A stretch of DNA of 40,219 bases, taken from NCBI GenBank assembly GCA_010906935.1, contig JAAFHC010000022.1:1-40219 (forward strand), in the 5' to 3' direction. The notes under the pieces are model-generated. The model was not told the DNA's origin and did not search any database. It worked only from the letters and a program-made list of their open reading frames with translations. Origin of the DNA: Gelidibacter sp. (GTDB taxonomy: Bacteria > Bacteroidota > Bacteroidia > Flavobacteriales > Flavobacteriaceae). The position numbers and the translations under genes are program-made. The number at the start of each line of letters is the position of its first letter. Position 1 is the stretch's first letter. This document shows positions 33,937-40,219 of the stretch, one piece after another.

Positions 33937-34608
33937 ATGAAAACACTTACCAACATTGATAAAGTTGCCTATTTATTTTTGATCGTCATATTCGGATTGG
34001 GAGTTTACTTTGCAAACACAGATCTTACGTATTTTGATGAAGTTTATACGGTGGAAGACGGATTTGTGGAAAACGGTTCTGCGATATTTTTATTAAGTGC
34101 AAGTTTGCTTTTATTGTTTCGATTTTTCAAACTTTTTAAACATAAAGATTTTTTGTGGAAGGTTGGAATTTTAGCAATGGCTGTTGTTTTCTTTTTTGGT
34201 GCAGGAGAAGAAATTTCTTGGGGACAGCGCATTTTTAACATGGAATCTTCCCAATATTTTATAGAAAACAATGCACAAGGAGAAACCAATTTACACAATA
34301 TGGTGGTTGGTGAAACCAAAATAAACAAATTAATTTTCAGTCAGCTTTTAACTGTCGTATTGGTTATTTATTTAATTATAACGCCTTTTTTATACAGAAA
34401 GTTAGATTGGGTCAAAAACTTGGCAAACAAATTTGCAGTTCCCATTGTACAATGGCATCATACCATTGCGTTTTTAATTGGAACAGGATTGTTATTATTT
34501 ATAACTTCAACCAGAAAGTGGGAAATTTATGAATTTGCTTTCAGTGTTATTTTTTTACTAATATTTATAAATCCTTTCAACAAAGAAATTTACAAGGCTA
34601 AGCAATAA
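33937..34608 (+). CDS. Uncharacterised six-span membrane protein with GAGEEISWGQRIF motif
   Basis: 223 aa, hydrophobic spans near 9-27, 45-65, 75-92, 128-150, 168-190 and 195-213. The strongly polar, conserved-looking GAGEEISWGQRIF (about 87-99) and GETNLHNMVVGE with WHHT (about 167-170) put acidic and His residues next to the membrane, as in metal-dependent membrane hydrolases. I recognise the EEISWGQRIF motif from conserved hypothetical proteins but know no function. It lies 50 bp after the ArnT-like gene on the same strand and its 3' end overlaps the convergent PAP2 gene by 11 bp. Confidence 0.75.
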   Translation: MKTLTNIDKVAYLFLIVIFGLGVYFANTDLTYFDEVYTVEDGFVENGSAIFLLSASLLLLFRFFKLFKHKDFLWKVGILAMAVVFFFGAGEEISWGQRIFNMESSQYFIENNAQGETNLHNMVVGETKINKLIFSQLLTVVLVIYLIITPFLYRKLDWVKNLANKFAVPIVQWHHTIAFLIGTGLLLFITSTRKWEIYEFAFSVIFLLIFINPFNKEIYKAKQ

Positions 34609-35167
34609 ACTTTTTCAAAAAGGCTTTAAAAAAAGCATAAAACAAAGTGCCATAAGTAAGTCCGAAGAGCATTCCTGTAACCACATCTAAAGGAAAATGC
34701 ACCCCTAAATAAATTCGGCTATATGAAACCGTTATTGCCCATATAACAAGAATTGGAAACCAATAGTTTAATTTACTTTTGAAAAGAAACCCAAAAAATA
34801 CGGCAATCGCCATTGAATTGGCTGCATGAGCTGAAAAATAGCCATACAAGCCTCCGCAACGCCCGCCTACCAATCGAATTAAATCAGAAATATTTTCATT
34901 GTGACAAGGACGCAACCGTTTAAAACCATATTTAAATAAATTACTGGTTTGGTCTGATGCAGTGATCAGCAAGACAATAAAAAGAACTGCAACAAAAGTT
35001 TTCTTTAATCCGAATTGTTTGTAGGTAACATAAAGTAACAGTAAATACAATGGAATGGCACTGAACTTATTAGACATAAACAGCCAAAAACCATCCCATT
35101 GGGTTGTTCCTAAATTATTTAGGAAAATGAACAATTCAATGTCTTTATTAATAAGCGAATCTATCAT
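34598..35167 (-). CDS. PAP2-family membrane phosphatase
   Basis: 189 aa from ATG 35167 (a TTG four codons upstream is the only alternative). The three phosphatase motifs are present: KYGFKRLRP, YFSAHAANS (the usual PSGH reads SAHA, keeping the His) and SRIYLGVHFPLDV with the catalytic Arg, His and Asp. Five to six membrane spans. Likely substrates are undecaprenyl pyrophosphate, phosphatidylglycerophosphate or a lipid A phosphate (LpxE/LpxF-like); the adjacent ArnT/LAB_N genes make a lipid A role plausible. It follows the cyclophilin-FKBP gene by 33 bp on the minus strand. Confidence 0.93.
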   Translation of the reverse strand: MIDSLINKDIELFIFLNNLGTTQWDGFWLFMSNKFSAIPLYLLLLYVTYKQFGLKKTFVAVLFIVLLITASDQTSNLFKYGFKRLRPCHNENISDLIRLVGGRCGGLYGYFSAHAANSMAIAVFFGFLFKSKLNYWFPILVIWAITVSYSRIYLGVHFPLDVVTGMLFGLTYGTLFYAFFKAFLKKFIA

Positions 35168-35200
35168 TGGATTGCCCAAGTTAGTTAATTTGTTGATTGT

Positions 35201-36304
35201 TTAATTGGCCATGCCAACCAATTCCAATTCAAACACCAAATTGGTATCTGGCGGAATCACATTTCCGGCACCTTGCGCTCCGTAACCCAAATGAAAAGGC
35301 ACAAACAGTATCGCTTTATCGCCTATTCTCATTTTTTGCAAACCTTCTTTAAAACCTCCAATTAAGCGAGCATCCGGTCCGTAAATGGTGGTAAAAGGCA
35401 CATAGCCGTTTTGTTTGTCTCGCGCTTCATCATAAGTTTCGTAAGCCATTGCAACTTCCTTATAACTGGTGTCAAACAGACTTCCATCTGTAAAATAACC
35501 TGCATAATTCACTTTTACATTGCTGCCTTTTGGTGGAAACGCACCGTTTTTTGTTTCAGTAATCACCAATTTTAATCCGGAAGCCAAAAAAGGTGCTTCA
35601 TCTAAATAAGTGGTTATTTTTGCCAATGTAGCCGTTTTAGCTTGTTGAATTTTTTCTTCTTTCTCTTTTATAGCTTTCTGGTACTTTTCATAATACGAAG
35701 AAAAGGCCATTTGGGCATCAAATTTTTTGGCGACTTTTCCGATGGAAATAATTTCAATATTTCTGATGGTGTCATTTTGTATAATGGAATCAACCACCGC
35801 CTGGCCTGCAACCACATTTCCAAACACGGTATGTTTGCCGTCTAACCAAGAAGTTTCTTTATGTGTGATAAAAAACTGGCTTCCGTTGGTGGCAGGGCCC
35901 GAATTTGCCATTGATAAAATACCTGCTTTGTCATGTTTCAACAAAAGATTTCCAATACTATCTTTAGGAAATTCATCACTAAATTTATAGCCAGGATCTC
36001 CTTCTCCAGTACTCAAAGGATCACCACTTTGAATCATAAAATCCTTAATGACCCTATGAAAAATAATGCCATTGTAATACTTTTTTCCTTTTTTTGTGCC
36101 AACAACATACGGATTTGTACCCATTGCCAATGAAACAAAATTGGCGACTGTTACAGGTGTTTTTTCAAATTCAAGTTTTAACAAAATATCCCCTTTGTTG
36201 GTTTCCATATTTGCATACAAACCGTCATCTAAATCGGCATATTTTGTTGGTTTACAAGAAATTACAAGTAATGACAATACAATTATTATTAGTTTGGCTT
36301 TCAT
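35201..36304 (-). CDS. Lipoprotein with fused cyclophilin and FKBP prolyl isomerase domains
   Basis: 367 aa. Signal peptide with lipobox ending at Cys17 (LLVISC). A cyclophilin domain covers about 25-195: GIIFHRVIKDFMIQSGDP, SMANSGPATNGSQFFIT and LDGKHTVFGNV carry the catalytic Arg and the Gln/Phe/His residues. A helical charged linker (about 205-235) leads to an FKBP domain (about 255-367): VKVNYAGYFTDGSLFDTSY, then GGFKEGLQKMRIGDKAILFV and LGYGAQGAGNVIPPDTNLVF. Both isomerase families in one periplasmic or surface lipoprotein is notable. It is separated from the next FKBP gene by a terminator. Confidence 0.95.
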   Translation of the reverse strand: MKAKLIIIVLSLLVISCKPTKYADLDDGLYANMETNKGDILLKLEFEKTPVTVANFVSLAMGTNPYVVGTKKGKKYYNGIIFHRVIKDFMIQSGDPLSTGEGDPGYKFSDEFPKDSIGNLLLKHDKAGILSMANSGPATNGSQFFITHKETSWLDGKHTVFGNVVAGQAVVDSIIQNDTIRNIEIISIGKVAKKFDAQMAFSSYYEKYQKAIKEKEEKIQQAKTATLAKITTYLDEAPFLASGLKLVITETKNGAFPPKGSNVKVNYAGYFTDGSLFDTSYKEVAMAYETYDEARDKQNGYVPFTTIYGPDARLIGGFKEGLQKMRIGDKAILFVPFHLGYGAQGAGNVIPPDTNLVFELELVGMAN

Positions 36305-36482
36305 TTGAATCTGTTTTATTTGTTATGCAGGGTTATCTTTATTTTAATTTATTAGAAAATCGCAACGTGTCAGCGATATTTAAACACCACTTTTTTGGTT
36401 CATTTCAACTGTAAATATAATTTGTTTGGTTAAACAATCACCCTATAATTTTTATAATTTAAACTATATGCCGCAAATAATT

Positions 36483-36523
36483 AAAATGCCCTTTTAAACA
36501 TATTGCAGTTAAAAGGGCATTTT
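36483..36523 (-). terminator. Terminator after the FKBP gene
   Basis: A perfect 15-bp stem (AAAATGCCCTTTTAA / TTAAAAGGGCATTTT) with an 11-nt loop lies 45 bp past the FKBP stop on the minus strand. Its T tract is stronger on the plus strand (TTTATTTTTTTTT), but no plus-strand gene reads into it. The rest of 36305-36568 shows no gene. Confidence 0.8.
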
Positions 36524-36568
36524 ATTTTTTTTTGTTTTACAAATCAACAATGCAAAACGGATGCGTTA

Positions 36569-37297
36569 TTATTTTTTAACTTCCAACAATTCAACTTCAA
36601 AAATTAATGGCATAAAAGGTTTAATTGCTCCGCCTTCACGTGGAGTAGCGCCGTATGCCAATTCTTGAGGAATGAAAAATTTGTATTTTGAACCAACACT
36701 CATTAATTGAAGACCTTCAGTCCATCCTTTAATTACTCTGTTTACTGGAAACTCTGCTGGTTCTTTTCTGTCTACTGAACTGTCGAATACCGTACCGTCG
36801 ATTAAAGTTCCGTGATAATGAACTTTTACTGTTGAAGTTTCTAAAGGTTTTTCACCTTTTCCTTCTTTTAGCACAATGTATTGCAAACCACTTGCAGTAA
36901 CCTGAACGCCATTTGCTGTTTTATTTGCTTCTAAAAATTTAACGCCTTCTGCCTTTACACCAGCAAATTCAGTTTCCATTTGTTTTTCCATCTCTTCTTG
37001 TTGTTTTTTCATGGCTTCTTCTTGCTTTTTTTGAAAAAACGCTCTTAAGATTGGTTCTGTATTTTCCGGAGTTATTAAAATGTTTGTAGAATCTAATCCA
37101 TTCATAACGCCTTGAATAAATAGGTCTTTGTTAATTTCAGGAAAATTGGCCTTTAATTTACTTGAAATATCTATTCCTAAGGAATAACTCACCGTATCCA
37201 CTTCGGTTTTTAATGATTTTTGCGCGGTACCTTTATTGTTGCAGGACACCATTGTTGAAATTACTGTAATTACTGCTAAAATTTTAATTGCTTTCAT
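36569..37297 (-). CDS. FKBP-type peptidyl-prolyl isomerase lipoprotein (FkpA-like)
   Basis: 242 aa. Lipobox Cys19 (STMVSC). An N-terminal helical dimerisation part (about 28-130, including [20 protein letters not shown] and a charged [14 protein letters not shown] helix) is followed by an FKBP domain: [52 protein letters not shown] and LIFEVELL. This is the FkpA/Mip arrangement, a periplasmic chaperone-isomerase. It overlaps gldI by 14 bp and is the last gene of the nrnA-like-gldI-fkpA unit. Confidence 0.95.
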   Translation of the reverse strand: MKAIKILAVITVISTMVSCNNKGTAQKSLKTEVDTVSYSLGIDISSKLKANFPEINKDLFIQGVMNGLDSTNILITPENTEPILRAFFQKKQEEAMKKQQEEMEKQMETEFAGVKAEGVKFLEANKTANGVQVTASGLQYIVLKEGKGEKPLETSTVKVHYHGTLIDGTVFDSSVDRKEPAEFPVNRVIKGWTEGLQLMSVGSKYKFFIPQELAYGATPREGGAIKPFMPLIFEVELLEVKK

Positions 37298-37829
37298 TTT
37301 TTCTATTGATTTTAATTAATTGAACTTTAAATATTAATGGTTGATTTATTTCTATTTTATTGGAATCGCCTAAGTATCCATACACTTTATGTGAAGGAAA
37401 CAGAAAAGTTGCCTCATCTCCGGCGCCCATCAGTTTTAAGCCATTTCTCAAGCCTTCAATGATTTCTTGTTTGTCAGTGATATAGGTTTGTTCCCCTATT
37501 TCTTCGGCACTGTAAATTACCGCATTATTTATGTCGTAAACTGCATAGCTGTAAAAAATATGATCCCCCGTTTTAGGCTTATAGGAATCGGTATTTTTTT
37601 GATTAAAAGTATACCAAAATCCGTTTGGCGAAGCTAAATATGCTGTGAGAGAATCCTTTTCCATGAGCACTCGAAACATATTTTCTTCAGATTCATTCAT
37701 CGTTTTGTTTAACACAACTGATTCTTTTAAGAAAGAGCTCGTTTTCCTTAAAACAGGTTTACGCGGAATTGGGTTTGCACACGAAACCGTCAAAATTAAA
37801 AAAATAAAAAGGAAATAGTTATTCTTCAT
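37284..37829 (-). CDS. gldI: Gliding motility lipoprotein GldI (FKBP-like)
   Basis: 181 aa. Lipobox Cys17 (ILTVSC), then a linker and an FKBP-like domain with [49 protein letters not shown] and [13 protein letters not shown]. The domain lacks several aromatic active-site residues of canonical FKBPs, as does GldI. GldI is a lipoprotein required for gliding and T9SS function in Flavobacterium johnsoniae, probably through folding of secretion components. It overlaps the upstream phosphoesterase gene by 11 bp and the next FKBP gene by 14 bp. Confidence 0.9.
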   Translation of the reverse strand: MKNNYFLFIFLILTVSCANPIPRKPVLRKTSSFLKESVVLNKTMNESEENMFRVLMEKDSLTAYLASPNGFWYTFNQKNTDSYKPKTGDHIFYSYAVYDINNAVIYSAEEIGEQTYITDKQEIIEGLRNGLKLMGAGDEATFLFPSHKVYGYLGDSNKIEINQPLIFKVQLIKINRKNESN

Positions 37830-38850
37830 AAGAATTTAGCAATTCATTTTTAAACTTCGGAATTATATTTAAAAACTTGGTAATAGTATCTTCCAGCGAA
37901 AGTTCTGATCTTCCTCCAGCTGCATTGTCGTGTCCGCCGCCATTAAAATGCTTTCTTGCAAATTTATTTACTGAAAAACTTCCTTTCGATCTAAAAGAAA
38001 TCTTTATCATTTTTTGTTCCATGTCTTCGATAAAAATAGCTGCAAAAATAACGTTTTCAACAGACAATCCATAATTCACTATGCCCTCCGTATCTCCTTT
38101 TTGAAAATCAAATTCGTTTAATTCAGCCTGAGACAAGGCAATATAAGCCGTGTTCAGTTCGGGTATAACCACCAAATTGGTTAATGCCTTTCCTAAAAGC
38201 TGTAAACTACCATACGAATTGGTATCGTAAACATGGTTATAAATTTTGGCATTGTCTGCCCCTTTATCGATTAAATCAGCCACAATTCTGTGTGTTTCAC
38301 TTGTGGTTGAAGGAAATCTAAACGACCCAGTATCAGTCATAATTCCAGTATAAATACTTGTCGCAATAACGGCATCAATCACTTCAACATCATGCAACTT
38401 TTCTAAATAATGATATACCATTTGGCACGTTGAACAAATAGACGTGTCTGAAAATAGGTATTTTGCAAAATCCTCGGGTTGCTGGTGATGGTCTATCATC
38501 ATAAAAATACCTTTAAATTCCTGCAAGGTATTTTGCATATCGTCTCCTACCCTGTTTAAGGCATTAAAATCCAATATAAAAATAACAGAAGCTTCGGCAA
38601 TTGCTTTTTTTGATTGCCTGTTTTGCATATCAAATTTTAAGACTTCTTTTGATCCCGGCAGCCATTTTAAAAAATTAGGATAATCATTTGGTGACACCAC
38701 AGTTGGATGATGTCCGTTTTTTTTCAGATAATGATACATGGCCAAACATGCGCCAATGGCATCACCATCGGGGTTTTTATGTGGAACGATTACTACATTT
38801 TGAGATGTAGAAAACAACTCTTTTATCTCCTTAATATCACTTCTGTTCAT
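37819..38850 (-). CDS. DHH/DHHA1 family phosphoesterase (NrnA-like)
   Basis: 343 aa from ATG 38850. A longer frame starts at 38868, but a TATATTTG promoter box lies at 38858-38865, between the two, so the shorter start is chosen. Metal-site motifs are VVIPHKNPDGDAIGACL, FILDFNALNRVGD, MIDHHQQPEDF (DHH) and GIMTDTGSFRF. The DHHA1 domain closes with HFNGGGHDNAAGG. NrnA-type enzymes degrade nanoRNA and pAp; which activity applies here is unknown. It heads a three-gene overlapping unit with gldI. Confidence 0.93.
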   Translation of the reverse strand: MNRSDIKEIKELFSTSQNVVIVPHKNPDGDAIGACLAMYHYLKKNGHHPTVVSPNDYPNFLKWLPGSKEVLKFDMQNRQSKKAIAEASVIFILDFNALNRVGDDMQNTLQEFKGIFMMIDHHQQPEDFAKYLFSDTSICSTCQMVYHYLEKLHDVEVIDAVIATSIYTGIMTDTGSFRFPSTTSETHRIVADLIDKGADNAKIYNHVYDTNSYGSLQLLGKALTNLVVIPELNTAYIALSQAELNEFDFQKGDTEGIVNYGLSVENVIFAAIFIEDMEQKMIKISFRSKGSFSVNKFARKHFNGGGHDNAAGGRSELSLEDTITKFLNIIPKFKNELLNSYEE

Positions 38851-38857
38851 AAGGGTG

Positions 38858-38865
38858 CAAATATA
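38858..38865 (-). promoter_or_regulatory. -7 element of the DHH phosphoesterase-gldI operon
   Basis: The minus strand reads TATATTTG, a full match, with a TTG 23 bp further upstream. Only seven bases separate it from the chosen ATG at 38850, so the mRNA is expected to be leaderless or nearly so. Confidence 0.6.
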
Positions 38866-39061
38866 CAAAAATATAGTATATTTTATTTCAATTACAAATG
38901 TACATTTGTTGAAATTGTATTTATTAAGATTTCAGCATTAAGTATTGGATATTCATACGGTTTATTGCCATATAAGTACCTAGAAACAAATTAATTATCA
39001 AAATAATTGGTTGAAAAAAATATATAAATATAACTGCATTGTTACTATTAAAGTATAAAAA

Positions 39062-40105
39062 ATGAACTATTTTAAATCCATTTTATTCCTGTTATTACTT
39101 ATTTCTTCTTGTAACACGAATGAAAAACAAAAAAACAATCCGCTCGTTTTAAAGGAAACCAATCCTGATTTTGTCATTGCATTTGGATCTTGCAACAACC
39201 AGACATTATCCAATCCGTTTTGGACAGAAATTAAAAAAAACAAACCGAATTTATGGATTTGGGGAGGCGACGTCATTTACACCGATACCTATGATATGGC
39301 ATATATGGCCGAAAATTACCGAATTCAAAAAAACAATGCTGATTATGCCAATTTCACTAAAAAAGTAGCAGTTATTGGCACTTGGGACGATCACGATTAT
39401 GGTTTAAATGACGGCGGATTTGAATATCCAAAAAAAGCCGAAGCGCAGCAATTGTTTTTAGACTTTCTTGATGTTCCCCAAAATGATGTTCGCAGAAACC
39501 AGAAAGGTGTTTATTTTTCCAAAGACTATAGCGTAAACAACAAAACCATAAAAATTATTTTATTGGACACCCGCTATTTCAGAACCGCATTAACTGCCGA
39601 TAATGAAACCGAAAAACGGTTTAAACCAAATGTGTATGGTGAAGGAACGATGTTGGGTGAAATACAGTGGGAATGGCTAAAAAACGAGCTTCAAAATTCA
39701 AAAGCGGCCTACCATATTATTGTGAGCAGCATTCAGTTTTTATCGGGTGAGCACGGATTTGAAGCTTGGGGAAATATGCCGCACGAAGCTGATAAATTGG
39801 TAAAAATTCTTAAATTAAGTGGCGCAAAAAACACCATTATACTTTCCGGAGACCGGCATATTTCTGAAATTTCAAAAAAAGAAATCGAGGGATTACCCTA
39901 TCCGTTAATCGATTTTACTTCGAGCGGACTTACGCATTCCTACACTGATTTTAAAGGAGAGCCAAACAAATACAGGTTGGGAAATGTGGTATCAAAAAAG
40001 AGTTTTGGGCTATTAAATTTCGATTTTAAAACCAATGCTGTTACTATGGAAATTAGGGGCGAAAACAATGTGATTTATGAATCCTACGCGCAAAACTATG
40101 AGTAA
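39062..40105 (+). CDS. PhoD-like phosphodiesterase/alkaline phosphatase lipoprotein
   Basis: 347 aa. Lipobox Cys17 (LISSC). The metallophosphatase motifs are FVIAFGSCNN, WIWGGDVIYTDTY, VIGTWDDHDYGLNDG (the DDHD signature), IILLDTRYFRT and ILSGDRHISEIS. This is the short PhoD-related form; it hydrolyses phosphate mono- or diesters in the periplasm or at the surface. It is divergent from the DHH operon; no clear -7 box was found in the 211 bp between them. After it, 40106-40219 shows nothing I can name. Confidence 0.93.
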   Translation: MNYFKSILFLLLLISSCNTNEKQKNNPLVLKETNPDFVIAFGSCNNQTLSNPFWTEIKKNKPNLWIWGGDVIYTDTYDMAYMAENYRIQKNNADYANFTKKVAVIGTWDDHDYGLNDGGFEYPKKAEAQQLFLDFLDVPQNDVRRNQKGVYFSKDYSVNNKTIKIILLDTRYFRTALTADNETEKRFKPNVYGEGTMLGEIQWEWLKNELQNSKAAYHIIVSSIQFLSGEHGFEAWGNMPHEADKLVKILKLSGAKNTIILSGDRHISEISKKEIEGLPYPLIDFTSSGLTHSYTDFKGEPNKYRLGNVVSKKSFGLLNFDFKTNAVTMEIRGENNVIYESYAQNYE

Positions 40106-40219
40106 TTTAACTACTTTATACAGAAATTAACCCGTTGGGTGCAATTAAATAATTTGAATTTTGACATTATTAATCGGTCTTTCAAATATAAACTTATTGA
40201 TATATTGAACCAAAGTTAA

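Noticed and set aside
34598-35167. Loss of the PAP2 active site (SAHA in place of PSGH)
   Set aside because: The His is kept and both the KxxxxxxRP and SRxxxxxHxxxD motifs are complete, so the enzyme should be active.
36094-36414. 106-codon frame on the plus strand
   Set aside because: It is antisense to the N-terminal end of the cyclophilin-FKBP gene, with no family-like motifs.
36483-36523. Terminator for a plus-strand gene
   Set aside because: The plus-strand T tract is strong, but no plus-strand gene lies upstream within the interval; it is assigned to the minus-strand FKBP gene.
38707-38994. 95-codon plus-strand frame
   Set aside because: It is antisense to the 5' end of the DHH phosphoesterase and its promoter.

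Overview
The window is ordinary chromosomal DNA from a marine- or soil-type Flavobacteriia (Bacteroidota). Support comes from low GC, a type IX secretion C-terminal sorting domain (first gene), a GldI-type gliding lipoprotein, DUF4199 and DUF5606 proteins, and many promoters with the Bacteroidota -7 element TAnnTTTG. I see no prophage, IS element, CRISPR array, tRNA or rRNA. Functions come from reading motifs; no database was searched.

Layout. 1-8.6 kb: end of a T9SS cargo gene, uvrB, transaldolase-like fsa, an SDR, the 4.5S/SRP RNA on the minus strand, a DUF4199 protein, a polyprenyl-phosphate-type glycosyltransferase and a phosphohexomutase. 8.8-11.9 kb: an MsbA-like ABC exporter, a repeat tract, then a RES/Xre toxin-antitoxin pair with a clear autoregulatory promoter. 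12-15.9 kb (minus): CCA-type tRNA nucleotidyltransferase with a Sua5/YrdC protein, a Stealth phosphotransferase, dapD. 16-19.3 kb (plus): ruvX, def, DUF5606, mazG, a second SDR. 19.4-21.9 kb: lon (minus). 22.4-24.5 kb: an overlapping ECF sigma / membrane anti-sigma-like / surface-protein operon. 24.6-28.2 kb (minus): pentapeptide protein, lgt, a 450-bp repeat tract, yidD, cysS. 28.5-35.2 kb: an envelope glycolipid cluster (two GT2 enzymes, two ArnT/GT83-like transferases, a tandem LAB_N protein, an unknown membrane protein, a PAP2 phosphatase), with a MeaB gene remnant inside it. 35.2-38.9 kb (minus): three peptidyl-prolyl isomerase lipoproteins and a DHH phosphoesterase. 39-40.1 kb: a PhoD-like lipoprotein.

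The coding content is mostly conserved housekeeping. The unexplained signal is between genes: several families of short dispersed repeats. The most striking is an octamer-based tract at 26036-26465, built from about six 8-nt words, with related modules in the same order at 10667-10918 and shorter versions beside the stop codons of fsa, the first SDR and the phosphohexomutase gene. A second family (about 100-120 bp, inverted copies at 4790-4890 and 22221-22343) and a CCTGCC/GGCAGG palindrome family are also present.

Working together: the glycosyltransferase, ABC exporter, Stealth, ArnT/LAB_N/PAP2 genes all point to envelope glycolipid building and remodelling; Lgt supplies the lipoprotein anchor used by the four lipoproteins at the right end; SRP RNA and YidD serve membrane insertion; Def, CCA enzyme, Sua5 and CysRS serve translation.
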